In this document: positions 1 through 7,716 of the stretch, in pieces
Layout: every line of letters begins with the position of its first letter
Numbering within the stretch: position 1 is the stretch's first letter
DNA from: Alphaproteobacteria bacterium
GTDB taxonomy: Bacteria > Pseudomonadota > Alphaproteobacteria > UBA2966
Reading direction: 5' to 3'
DNA: 34,460 bases
NCBI GenBank assembly: GCA_021296255.1
Contig: JAGWAU010000033.1
Span: 1-34,460 of the forward strand
Position numbers and translations under genes: made by a program
The notes under the pieces: generated by a model
The model's database searches: none
What the model was told of the DNA's origin: nothing
The model's input: only the letters and a program-made list of their open reading frames with translations

Positions 1-84
1 TTCGACGACCCGACGTCCGTGCCGGGCGCCCCCGGCCGGGTCAGCATCGAGGTGCGGGCCTTCGCGTTCTTCGGCCCGAACTAG
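1..84 (+). CDS. C-terminal fragment of an unrecognised protein
   Basis: Frame 1 is open from the first base to a TAG at 82-84 and gives 27 residues ending in VRAFAFFGPN. The gene begins outside the window. The fragment is too short to assign to a family. It could be the tail of a small enzyme related to the oxidoreductase that follows 113 bases downstream on the same strand, but nothing in it shows that. Confidence 0.45.
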   Translation, partial: FDDPTSVPGAPGRVSIEVRAFAFFGPN

Positions 85-154
85 ACGCACGTTCCGGTAT
101 CGCCCGTTCGTGGACTCCGCCCATCGCACTCGATTTAATGGCGCCCAAGGCACG

Positions 155-166
155 GCACGTACGTGC
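155..166. promoter_or_regulatory. Perfect 12-bp palindrome upstream of the first LLM gene
   Basis: GCACGTACGTGC is a perfect palindrome ending 31 bases before the ATG at 198. It lies where an operator for that gene would be expected. No regulator gene is next to it, and a 12-bp palindrome in G+C-rich DNA can occur by chance. Confidence 0.3.
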
Positions 167-197
167 GCAGGCTTCTTGAACGCTTGGAGGATCAGGC

Positions 198-1034
198 ATG
201 CATAAAGGTGTTTTCTTCTTTCCCACCGACTACGCGATCGAAGTCCCGGAACTCGCCCAGGAGCTCGAGAATCGCGGCTTCGAGTCCTTGTTCCTCTGTG
301 AACATACGCACATTCCGACCAGCCGCAGATCGCCCTTTCCGGGCGGTGGCGAGCTGCCCCGGCATTACATCCACACGCACGACCCCTTCGTGGCGCTCTC
401 CTTCGCGGCGTCCGTCACCAAGAACTTGAAGCTCGGCACGGGCATCTGCCTCGTCATCCAGCGTGATCCCATCGTCACCGCCAACACCATCGCCAGCCTC
501 GACATGCTGTCCGGCGGCCGGTTCATCTTCGGGGCCGGCGGCGGCTGGAACCTCGAGGAGATGGAGAATCACGGCACCGATCCCAAGACACGGTTCAAAC
601 TGTTGCGTGAGCGCCTGCTCGCCATGAAGGCCATGTGGACCGAGGAAGAAGCCTCGTTCCGCGGCGACTATGTCAACATCGAGCCGTCATGGTGCTATCC
701 CAAGCCCGTGCAGAGGCCGCATCCGCCGATCATCCTCGGCGGCGAGACGGTGCACACGCTTCGCCGTGTCGTGGAGTTCTGCGACGGCTGGCTGCCGCGG
801 GCCGCCCCTGCCGGCGCCCCCGAGGAGACGATGGCCAAGCTGAAGGCCGTGGCCGACGAAGCCGGCCGTGACATGTCGACCCTCTCCGTCACGGTATTCC
901 GCCCCCAGCCCGCCAGGGAGACGGTCGATGCCTACGAAGCGGCGGGCGCGACCCGCGTCTTGCTGGAGATGCCGTCCGTCGCGCGCGACGATGCGCTGAA
1001 GAAGCTCGACGAGTACGCGCCCCTGCTGAACTAG
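198..1034 (+). CDS. LLM-class flavin/F420-type oxidoreductase (TIGR03619-like)
   Basis: The 278-residue protein has the luciferase-like monooxygenase pattern of a TIM-barrel flavoenzyme. Features are an early acidic strand, the HTHIPTSRR segment near residue 33, LKLGTGICLVIQRDP near 76, the LDMLSGGRFIFGAGGGWN stretch near 100 and the PIILGG motif near 175. These resemble proteins annotated as TIGR03619-family F420-dependent oxidoreductases. In proteobacteria many relatives probably use FMN, so the cofactor is open. The start is supported by GGAGG at 186-190, seven bases before ATG. The gene stands alone on the plus strand and is followed by a strong hairpin shared with the convergent SDR gene. 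The substrate cannot be read from sequence. Confidence 0.88.
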   Translation: MHKGVFFFPTDYAIEVPELAQELENRGFESLFLCEHTHIPTSRRSPFPGGGELPRHYIHTHDPFVALSFAASVTKNLKLGTGICLVIQRDPIVTANTIASLDMLSGGRFIFGAGGGWNLEEMENHGTDPKTRFKLLRERLLAMKAMWTEEEASFRGDYVNIEPSWCYPKPVQRPHPPIILGGETVHTLRRVVEFCDGWLPRAAPAGAPEETMAKLKAVADEAGRDMSTLSVTVFRPQPARETVDAYEAAGATRVLLEMPSVARDDALKKLDEYAPLLN

Positions 1035-1055
1035 ACGAGAATCACCGACCCGATT

Positions 1056-1102
1056 CGGGGTGCGGTGGGACCTGAGGTCCGACCCCGATGAACCGCACCC
1101 CG
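1056..1102. terminator. Bidirectional nested hairpin between convergent genes
   Basis: GGGGTGCGGT at 1057-1066 pairs perfectly with ACCGCACCCC at 1092-1101, and the flanking C1056 and G1102 add a pair. The loop contains a second hairpin, GGACC at 1068-1072 with GGTCC at 1076-1080. It lies between the stops of two convergent genes, so it probably ends both transcripts. There is no long T tract on either side. Confidence 0.65.
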
Positions 1103-1115
1103 GAGAAGACGGACG

Positions 1116-1946
1116 TCATCCGTCGAACCGTTCGAATTCCTCGTCGTAGTCCCCGTGCCAACGGGAGAGCGGCGGCCGGTTGTGCGCGAGGTCTCCAGCC
1201 CCCCATAGAATCCGCTTGCGGTCCATTTCGGGCGTTACGTCGTCGTCTGGGCAGATGATGTAGAAATCGCCGCGCTCGATCGCGGGAATCATCACGTCCA
1301 CCACCCGATCCGCCGACCACTGGCCCTTCTGGTATTGGAAGCCGCCGCGGGTCGTCCAGCCGGGCACCAGCATGTGGGCCGTCACCTGGCATCCCTCGAC
1401 GTTGCGGAGTTCGTGCTGCAACAGCTCGGTGTAGGCCTTTACTCCGGCCTTGGTGACGTTGTAGGGCGTGTTGCCGGGTGGCAGCGTGATGCCTTGCTTG
1501 GAACTCGTATTGACGACAACGCATGGCGTGTTCTGCGCGATCATGGCCGGCACGAACGCCTGGGTTCCGTTGACGACGCCCCAGAGGTTCACGCTCATCG
1601 ACTCGACCCATTCCCCGTATCCGTCGAGAGCCCCGGCGCGCGCGCGGGTCGCCGCATTGTTCATCAGCACCGCGACTTCGCCGAAGCGGTCGTAGGCGGC
1701 CTCCTTCAACGCCAGGATGTCCTCGCGGCGGCCGACATCCGTCCTGACCGTCGCCACGTCGCCGGCGCCGCCCTTGGCGACCTCCGCAACATCCTTGGCG
1801 GCGGCCGCCAGCGCGTCCTCGTCGACGTCCGCCATACAGACCTTCATGCCGAACGCGGCATAGCGCTTGACGGAAGCGAGGCCGATGCCGTTCGCCGCAC
1901 CGGTTACGACGGCCACGCGGCCGGACGCCATGGCAGGATGAGTCAT
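1116..1946 (-). CDS. Short-chain dehydrogenase/reductase (classical SDR)
   Basis: The 276-residue protein carries the classical SDR marks: the TGAANGIG nucleotide-binding motif at 15-22, NNAA at 96-99, the catalytic serine in NTSSK at 146-150, and YNVTK at 162-166 with catalytic Tyr162 and Lys166. An aspartate at residue 40, at the end of the second beta strand, suggests NAD(H) rather than NADP(H). The start at 1946 is chosen because AAGGAG lies just upstream. The open frame extends 36 residues further, but those look unlike protein. The family oxidises or reduces alcohols, ketones or sugars, and the substrate is unknown. The C-terminal part with WGAGDLAHNRPPLSRWHGDY is longer than in minimal SDRs. 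Confidence 0.92.
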   Translation of the reverse strand: MTHPAMASGRVAVVTGAANGIGLASVKRYAAFGMKVCMADVDEDALAAAAKDVAEVAKGGAGDVATVRTDVGRREDILALKEAAYDRFGEVAVLMNNAATRARAGALDGYGEWVESMSVNLWGVVNGTQAFVPAMIAQNTPCVVVNTSSKQGITLPPGNTPYNVTKAGVKAYTELLQHELRNVEGCQVTAHMLVPGWTTRGGFQYQKGQWSADRVVDVMIPAIERGDFYIICPDDDVTPEMDRKRILWGAGDLAHNRPPLSRWHGDYDEEFERFDG

Positions 1947-2227
1947 GCCGGAATCTCCTTCAGTCGTGGTGTATTGAACCGAAGGGTAGGCGGGCGATTC
2001 CCTGCCTGCAAGGCACATCGACGCCATAAGGTTGGATATTGTCGCCGGCCCCATGGTTGCGGGACGATCCGCCGCGACACCGAACGCCCGACAGGGGTGA
2101 ACGGCAAATACGCGAAGTCATCGTGTTGCGCCGGTCGCTCCCACTGCCGCTTCCATGGGCCGATCCACGCGGCACTCAGCGGTCCGGCCCGCCCTGCCGG
2201 CCCGACGTCACGCCCGGTCCGCCGCGG

Positions 2228-2620
2228 TCAGTCGACCGGTTCGGCGTAAGTGATGATGCCGATCACGCCGCCCGTCGGATCCTGTATGACCGCCATGCGC
2301 CCGACGCTGGGGATGTCGACCGGGGCGACGATCACCGCGCCGCCGGCGCCCTCAACCCGTGCCGCCCGCGCATCGACGTCGTCGACCGTCACGTAGGCGG
2401 TCCACGCGGTCGGCGCGCCCGACGCCTCCGGCGGCTTGCCCATGATGCCAGCGACCGGGCGTTGGCCCGTCTTGAGCACCGTGTACGGACCCTTCCCGAT
2501 ATCCACCACCTCCGTCGTCCACCCAATGACGTCCGTGTAGAACGCACGCGCCTTCTCCGGCTCGTCGGTCATCAGGTCGCACCACCCGAAGTCGCCGTGC
2601 GTCTTCATGCGTTCGTCCAT
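2228..2620 (-). CDS. VOC (glyoxalase/bleomycin-resistance) family protein
   Basis: The 130-residue protein has one vicinal-oxygen-chelate module pair. The first half has WCDLMTDEPEKARAFYTDVI followed by GWTTEVVD, and the second has AYVTVDDVDARAARVEGAGG and the DPTGGVIGIITY ending. It resembles single-domain relatives of the CFP30B group, which usually carry two such units. The start at 2620 follows an AAGGGGGG Shine-Dalgarno-like run. An in-frame extension of 28 residues upstream is less likely. VOC proteins include metal-dependent lyases, isomerases, dioxygenases and drug-binding proteins, so no activity can be named. Confidence 0.85.
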   Translation of the reverse strand: MDERMKTHGDFGWCDLMTDEPEKARAFYTDVIGWTTEVVDIGKGPYTVLKTGQRPVAGIMGKPPEASGAPTAWTAYVTVDDVDARAARVEGAGGAVIVAPVDIPSVGRMAVIQDPTGGVIGIITYAEPVD

Positions 2621-3117
2621 CTCGGTCCCCCCTTGCGGCCGCAATCGATTCGGGCCGCGATACGGTAGCGTGGAGAACTCCGCCGCCGCAAGAACCGCCG
2701 ACAAACCGCGACACCGAGTGCCAAATCAGGTGCGAGAAGGAGAATTTGCCTGTCAGGCGCTGAGGGAAAAAGGCTACGACGCCCTCCGCCCGTGGACCTC
2801 CCATCGACGACGCATACGCCGGATGTCCGGGTCCGGTTCCAACGCCCTGCTCGGTGCGGTGGCGGTACGAATGCTCCGGATTCCCGGGCCGTCGACACGG
2901 CCCCGCCTCGGGCGGCTCGGGAGCCAGTCGGGTTTCCCTCCCGGGACTTCCGCGGATCCAGGCGCGCGGGATATCGATGCAATCCGGGCGCCTGGCATAG
3001 CGGCGGGGCGGAACGACGTGACGCTCCGTGTTCCGGGCAGACCGCGAATCCGTGCTCGGCCGCTGGCGTGTTCCAGGTCGGTGCCCCGCTTCCGGGAAGC
3101 GCCCCCGTCGGAAGCGG
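2621..3117. other. 497-bp intergenic stretch with no recognised gene
   Basis: The region separates two minus-strand genes and should hold the promoter of the VOC gene. Open frames on both strands (for example at 2774-3121 and 2792-3202) give arginine- and proline-rich translations without a recognisable family or ribosome binding site. They look like compositional artefacts of G+C-rich DNA. I see no repeat, tRNA or clear promoter here. Confidence 0.5.
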
Positions 3118-4503
3118 TCATGCTCCCTCCAACGGCTTCAGGTTGCCCAGCATCGTCGGAATCAGCTCGGTCACGGTGGGATGGACGTGCACGGCCTGCT
3201 GAATGGTCGTGTACGGCGCGTCCGCGTACATGATGTCGAGGATCGAGTGAATGACCTCGTCGCCGCCGATGCCGAGTATCGCGGCGCCCAAGATTCTTTC
3301 CGTCTTCGCGTCGACCAGCACCTTCATGAACCCCCGGGTCTCACTGCGCTCGCGTGCACGCCCCACCCGCGACATCGCCATCTTGCCGATGAGCGCCTTC
3401 CGCCCCGAAGCCCGTACCTCGCGCTCCGTCAGTCCGGCCCGTCCCAGCGGCGGATCGATGTAGAGCCCGTAGGCAGTGATCCGGTCGTTCACGGAACGGC
3501 GATCGTCGTCGAACAGGTTGGCGGCGACGATTTCGAAATCGTTGAAGGACGTGTGGGTGAACGCGCCCCGGCCGTTGACGTCGCCGAGTGCCCACACGTT
3601 CGGAACGCTGGTCCGCAGCCGGTCGTCGACCTTGATGAAGCCGCGCGGGTCGGTCTCGATCCCGGCTTCCTCGAGCCCGAGATCGTCGGTATTGGGCGTG
3701 CGGCCCACCGCAAGGAGCAGGTGACTGCCCACCACCTCAGGGGCTCCCTCGTCGCATTCCACCCGAACGGAGATCTGCCGGTTCCGCTTCTTCGCCGCCA
3801 GGCATTCGGCGCTCAGTCGAACCTCGATCCCCTCGGCCTGCAGTATGTCCCGTACCGCCTCGGACACGTCGTCGTCGTCGCGGGCGATCAGCCGATCCTG
3901 CATCTCCACGATCGTGACCCGGCTCCCGAAGCGGCGATACATCTGCGCGAACTCGAGCCCGATGTAGCTGCCGCCGACGATGATTAGGTGTTCGGGAAGA
4001 GCATCGATATCCATCATCGACGAATTGGTCAGGTAGTCGATCCCGTCCAGGCCGGGCAGGTCGGGAACGAACGCGCGCGCGCCGGTATTGATGAAGATCC
4101 TCCCGGCCTGCAGCCGCTCGCCGCCCACGCGCACCGTGCGCGAGTCCTCGAAGCGCGCGTGCCCTTCATACACCGTGCAGTTGGACATGTTCCTGAGCCA
4201 AGCGGTCACGCCCTCGCTCGATTGTTGCACGACGGCGTCCTTGCGGGCCTTGACCCGCTTCATGTCCACCTCGACGGGGCCCCCGATGACGACGCCGAAG
4301 TCTTCACTCCGCCGCGCCATGTGTGCGGCCCGGGCGCTCGCGACCAGCGCCTTGGTGGGAATGCAGCCGACGTTCACGCAGGTGCCGCCTAACAGCTTGC
4401 GCTCGATGACGGCCGTCTTCAGACCCTCCCCGGTCAGCTTTGCCGCCAACGATGGACCGGCCTGACCCGTGCCGATGACGATCGCGTCGTATGTCTGTGC
4501 CAT
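3118..4503 (-). CDS. FAD-dependent pyridine nucleotide-disulfide oxidoreductase (mercuric reductase-like)
   Basis: The 461-residue flavoprotein has an N-terminal FAD motif GTGQAG at 11-16 and the redox-active disulfide GGTCVNVGCIPTK with Cys42 and Cys47. It also has an NAD(P)-binding segment (IIVGGSYIGLEFAQ), the second FAD motif (VWALGDVNGRGAFTHTS) and a C-terminal dimerisation domain with the HPTVTE active-site histidine-glutamate pair. It lacks the N-terminal heavy-metal domain and the C-terminal cysteine pair that true mercuric reductases use. No mer genes are nearby. It is therefore closer to the MerA-like or RclA-like group, which reduces other metals or quinones. The start at 4503 follows GGAG within GGAGGAGCGG; five more residues are possible upstream. 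Confidence 0.88.
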   Translation of the reverse strand: MAQTYDAIVIGTGQAGPSLAAKLTGEGLKTAVIERKLLGGTCVNVGCIPTKALVASARAAHMARRSEDFGVVIGGPVEVDMKRVKARKDAVVQQSSEGVTAWLRNMSNCTVYEGHARFEDSRTVRVGGERLQAGRIFINTGARAFVPDLPGLDGIDYLTNSSMMDIDALPEHLIIVGGSYIGLEFAQMYRRFGSRVTIVEMQDRLIARDDDDVSEAVRDILQAEGIEVRLSAECLAAKKRNRQISVRVECDEGAPEVVGSHLLLAVGRTPNTDDLGLEEAGIETDPRGFIKVDDRLRTSVPNVWALGDVNGRGAFTHTSFNDFEIVAANLFDDDRRSVNDRITAYGLYIDPPLGRAGLTEREVRASGRKALIGKMAMSRVGRARERSETRGFMKVLVDAKTERILGAAILGIGGDEVIHSILDIMYADAPYTTIQQAVHVHPTVTELIPTMLGNLKPLEGA

Positions 4504-5012
4504 GATCCGCTCCTCCATAGCGGCGACCCCGGGCGTTCTATGCCGGGCAGCCCCCCACGCGAGCCGATTGTACGCTCGCGCAACGCGCAGGTTCGAGGGC
4601 TCAAGTGCTATGCGGTGAGTTCGTGGATGCCGAGTCCGTCGGAGCAGGCGTTCGTCTGCGTCCGTTCGACCCGTACCGGTGGACGCTCCAGGGTTGCCCG
4701 GACTCCGAGTCCGCCGTCACGCTCCAGCTGCCGCCTGAACGACGTTGCCGCCGCCCGCACGCATGAACCCACCGTGCACCGACGCCGACGTGGGACATCC
4801 CGCCAATCACCCAAACACCACCTCGGAGACCCGAATCAAACGCCACGGGGTGCATGTGGACAAACCGGGAAAGCCATTCAGCAGCGCAAACAAGCTCGCC
4901 TTCGTTTCGTGCGGCGGTCTCGTCGTGGTAGCGACATGTTGGTCAAACCGTGCACGCTGTGGACCGATGAATTCGGTTGCGTTCACCTCCCGGAGACGGC
5001 TAAGGATCGTTC
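4504..5012. other. 509-bp divergent intergenic region, no gene seen
   Basis: It separates the divergent disulfide reductase and AIR-synthase-like genes and must carry both promoters. Apart from one inverted repeat (listed separately) I see no conserved structure. A GGTTCGAG string near 4589 recalls a tRNA T-loop, but no stems form around it. Open frames crossing this stretch have no family resemblance. Confidence 0.45.
4558..4580. promoter_or_regulatory. 7-bp inverted repeat upstream of the disulfide reductase
   Basis: CGCGAGC at 4558-4564 and GCTCGCG at 4574-4580 are perfect inverted arms around a 9-base spacer. The repeat starts 55 bases upstream of the reductase start at 4503 on the minus strand. 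It could be an operator half-site pair or a leader hairpin. No adjacent regulator gene supports either reading. Confidence 0.3.
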
Positions 5013-6011
5013 GTGTCCGAGGAGAAACTCCGTCCCGGCAAGCTGCCGGCATCTCTTCTGCGCGAGCTCCTGTCCGGAGCCGCCAAGCCGCCTTCGGAGG
5101 TCCGCGTGCCGCCGATGGTGGGTGAAGACGCCGGCGTCATCGACATGCCTGGCGGCGCGCTGGTCGCGGCCGCGGATCCGATCACGCTCACGGGCAAGAG
5201 TGTCGGTGCCCACGCCGCCCTCATCAATGCCAACGACGTCGCCGTCATGGGCGCCCGACCGCGGTGGTTTCTGGCCGTCGTCCTCTTGCCGCCGGGGACC
5301 GAGACCTCGGACGTGCGCGAGCTGTTCACGGTCATGTACGAGGCGCTCGACGGAATGGGCGTGACTCTCGTCGGAGGGCACACGGAGATCACGAACGCCG
5401 TCACGCAGCCCCTGGTCGTGGGACAGATGATGGGTCTGCGCGAGGACGGCGGGTTCGTGCGGACCGGCGGCCTGTCAGCCGGCGATGCCGTCGTGCAGGT
5501 CGGGCCCGCGCCGGTCGAAGGCGCTGCCATTCTCGCCGCGGAGCCGGCCGCGCCCCTTACGCAGATACCGGATGACTCCCTGCGCGCCGCCGAACGTGCG
5601 ATCGAGAACCCGGGCATCTCGGTCGTGAACCAAGCCTTGCGAGCAACCGAACTGGGCGCGTTGGCCCTGCACGATCCGACGGAGGGGGGCCTTTCAGCGG
5701 GTCTCCACGAACTCGCCGAGGCATCGGGCGTCGGGCTCGTCGTGGCTGAAGCAGAGGTGCAGTGGTTCGAACCCGGCCGCCGGATCTGCCGGGCGTTCGG
5801 CCTCGATCCCTGGGGTGTCCTCGCCTCGGGTACCCTACTCGCGGGCTTCTCGCCGGACACCGTCGAGACCGCCTGCGAGCGACTCAACGCGGACGGATAC
5901 GCGGCGACGACGATCGCCAGGGCGGAAGCCGGAGGCGGCGTTCGGCTGACAAGTGGAGAAGAGCTGATTCGTTACGAACGGGATGAGCTGTCCCGGCTGT
6001 CGGAGATGTGA
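5013..6011 (+). CDS. AIR synthase-related protein (HypE/ThiL/PurM superfamily)
   Basis: The 332-residue protein has the two-domain PurM-type ATP-binding fold. The GEDAGVIDMP segment is near residue 36, the ADPITLTGKSVGAHAALINAND stretch is near 48, a VMGARPRWFL strand follows, GGHTEITNAVTQPLVVGQMM lies near 120 and DPTEGGLSAGLHELAEASG near 225. The order is that of HypE-like proteins. It ends in ERDELSRLSEM, so it lacks the C-terminal PRxC cysteine tail on which HypE builds the cyanide ligand of [NiFe] hydrogenase. No hyp genes are near. It probably phosphorylates or ATP-activates another substrate. The start is GTG, with AAGGA at 5002-5006 six bases upstream. Confidence 0.85.
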   Translation: MSEEKLRPGKLPASLLRELLSGAAKPPSEVRVPPMVGEDAGVIDMPGGALVAAADPITLTGKSVGAHAALINANDVAVMGARPRWFLAVVLLPPGTETSDVRELFTVMYEALDGMGVTLVGGHTEITNAVTQPLVVGQMMGLREDGGFVRTGGLSAGDAVVQVGPAPVEGAAILAAEPAAPLTQIPDDSLRAAERAIENPGISVVNQALRATELGALALHDPTEGGLSAGLHELAEASGVGLVVAEAEVQWFEPGRRICRAFGLDPWGVLASGTLLAGFSPDTVETACERLNADGYAATTIARAEAGGGVRLTSGEELIRYERDELSRLSEM

Positions 6012-6030
6012 GCCAGCGTTCCCTCCACCC

Positions 6031-6735
6031 TCAGCACCCGAGCTTGTCCGCGAGTTCCAGAAAATCCTCCGCGACCACGTCGTAGTCGCGCTCCGGTTCG
6101 ATACCGCTTCCCTGATCGGGCCCGTGTTCGGAACGCCTGTATACGAAGGCCGTGCGAAATCCGACCGCGCTCGCGGCGATCAGATCGTCGTTGTGGGCGG
6201 CGACCATCAGACATTGGTCGGGTTCCATTCCCAGGAACTCCGCATTTCGCAGGTAAGCCTCAGGCCGGGGCTTGTAGGCCCTGGCGACTTCGGCGCCCAA
6301 TACCGCATCCCACGACAGGCCTCCGTGCCGGGCCAGATCGACCATCAGGGACACGTTCCCGTTCGACAGAGTGACCAGGATGTAGCCGCGTCTGAGACGG
6401 GCGAGACCGGCCGGGACGTCCGGCCACGGGTCAAGCCGGTGCCAAGCCAGATTGAGGCGGCCGAAATCGCCAGCGTCGATACCCGGCATCTCGAACTCGT
6501 CCAGAACCGTCTCGAGGTTCTCGCGATGCAGCTCATCGAGCTTGACCCACCCGCGACGGCCGCTCCTCACCTCCTCCATCGCCGGTTGATACCTGGACCG
6601 CCAAGCGTCGGCGAAGGCGTGCCAGTCACATTCGACGCCCCGTCCATCCAGTATGGCGGCGGCCTCCCGCGCGACACTCTCGCGCCAGTCCACGACGGTC
6701 CCGAAAACGTCGAAGTGAAGCGACCTGATCCGCAC
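6031..6735 (-). CDS. Haloacid dehalogenase type II-like HAD hydrolase
   Basis: The 234-residue protein has all four HAD motifs: the nucleophile Asp9 in FDVFGT, TLSNGN with Ser124, Lys155-Pro156 in YKPRPEAY, and the acidic AAHNDDL near 169-175. The FGTVVDW spacing and overall length match the (S)-2-haloacid dehalogenase subgroup rather than phosphatases with large caps. That group hydrolyses carbon-halogen bonds in short haloacids, though many members have unknown substrates. The start is GTG at 6735 with AAGGAGGAG just upstream. A 160-residue upstream extension of the frame is not plausible protein. It is convergent with the AIR-synthase-like gene, with 19 bases between the two stops. Confidence 0.88.
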   Translation of the reverse strand: MRIRSLHFDVFGTVVDWRESVAREAAAILDGRGVECDWHAFADAWRSRYQPAMEEVRSGRRGWVKLDELHRENLETVLDEFEMPGIDAGDFGRLNLAWHRLDPWPDVPAGLARLRRGYILVTLSNGNVSLMVDLARHGGLSWDAVLGAEVARAYKPRPEAYLRNAEFLGMEPDQCLMVAAHNDDLIAASAVGFRTAFVYRRSEHGPDQGSGIEPERDYDVVAEDFLELADKLGC

Positions 6736-7050
6736 TTGATACTCCTCCTTCTCGAAGCAACGTTCGGCCTTCGCCCCGCGCGGACAACGCATCTTCGCGG
6801 GCAGCAGCGATACGGACAATACTACTTCGCCGCTCGACAAGACGTGGGCATCACGGTCGAAACCAAGCAGAAGAAGTGTCCGGCCGAGGCAGGGGACCAG
6901 CGTCGAACCCCATGTTTGCCGTGTGTTCGGCACTGTTTCGTTCCAGGCGGTTTTCCACGTGATCGATGATCCAAGGGGATGGTCCGGGGAACGTGGACAG
7001 GCCGACGACGCCTGGGTACCTTGAGCCCGAAACGCGATCGGGAGGCGGCC
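6736..7050. other. 315-bp divergent intergenic region
   Basis: This stretch separates the divergent HAD and OsmC genes and should contain both promoters. I see no clear sigma-70 boxes, repeats or small genes. The Shine-Dalgarno sites of both flanking genes lie at its two ends. Confidence 0.45.
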
Positions 7051-7554
7051 GTGAAATCTGAAGAACTGCGTGCCCTGCAGGCGCCCCTCAAGAACACCTA
7101 TCGGGAAACGCCCGAGGCGGCCGTTATCACGCTGTCCGCGGCTGGAACGCTGGACGGGGAAGGCATCGCCTGTTCGGTACAAACCGGCAAAGCGCTGGTA
7201 GAAGCGGGCCTCCATCCCGCCTCGGGCGGGAACGGTACCCAGGCCTGTTCCGGCGACATGCTGCTCGAAGCGCTCGTCGCCTGCGCCGGCGTCACTCTAC
7301 GGGCGGTCGCCACGGCCCTCGGGATCGAGGTCCGGGGCGGAGGGGTCAGCGCCGAAGGCGATCTCGATTTCCGGGGAACCCTCGGAGTCGACAAGGAAGC
7401 ATCGGTCGGATTCAGAGATATCCGATTGGCGTTCGACCTCGATACCGACGCCGATGCGGATAGCCTGGCAACGTTGTTCAAACTGACGGAACGCTACTGC
7501 GTCATCTATCAGACGTTGCGAAACCCTCCGCCGATCGCCCTCGACCGCAGGTGA
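7051..7554 (+). CDS. OsmC/Ohr family protein
   Basis: The 167-residue protein matches the OsmC fold. It has a glycine-rich turn followed by SGDMLLEALVACAGVTLRAV around residues 67-86 and ERYCVIYQTLRNPPPI at 147-162. Cys78 and Cys150 are the usual redox pair that reduces organic hydroperoxides. Additional cysteines are present at 41 and 66. The family includes peroxidases and general stress proteins, so peroxidase activity is expected but not certain. The start is GTG at 7051, with GGGAGG at 7040-7045 upstream. The open frame begins 24 residues earlier. Confidence 0.87.
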   Translation: MKSEELRALQAPLKNTYRETPEAAVITLSAAGTLDGEGIACSVQTGKALVEAGLHPASGGNGTQACSGDMLLEALVACAGVTLRAVATALGIEVRGGGVSAEGDLDFRGTLGVDKEASVGFRDIRLAFDLDTDADADSLATLFKLTERYCVIYQTLRNPPPIALDRR

Positions 7555-7596
7555 TCCAGGACGACGGCCTTTCTCGTGCGCGGCATTGCCAATCTC

Positions 7597-7612
7597 GGGG
7601 AGTACCCCTTTT
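7597..7612 (+). terminator. Weak hairpin with T run after osmC-like gene
   Basis: GGGG at 7597-7600 and CCCC at 7605-7608 enclose AGTA and are followed by TTTT at 7609-7612. The four-pair stem is short, but its place 42 bases after the OsmC stop fits a simple intrinsic terminator. Confidence 0.35.
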
Positions 7613-7716
7613 CCTCGACTGACACGTCACCTCGCCGGAGCCGGTCGTGACACCGCGACGGCAAATCTGCACAATGCCCGCCCGATCAAGGAACTTGGAG
7701 TGTCGAGGTCGCAACG

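Noticed and set aside
3118..4503. Mercury-resistance locus
   Set aside because: The flavoprotein lacks the C-terminal cysteine pair and the N-terminal metal domain, and no merR, merT or merP is nearby.
4585..4600. Possible tRNA T-loop (GGTTCGAG)
   Set aside because: Flanking bases do not form T or acceptor stems, and no anticodon arm is found upstream.
6031..7215. 394-residue form of the HAD protein
   Set aside because: The upstream 160 residues lack family similarity, while GTG at 6735 has an excellent AAGGAGGAG site and begins exactly at HAD motif I.
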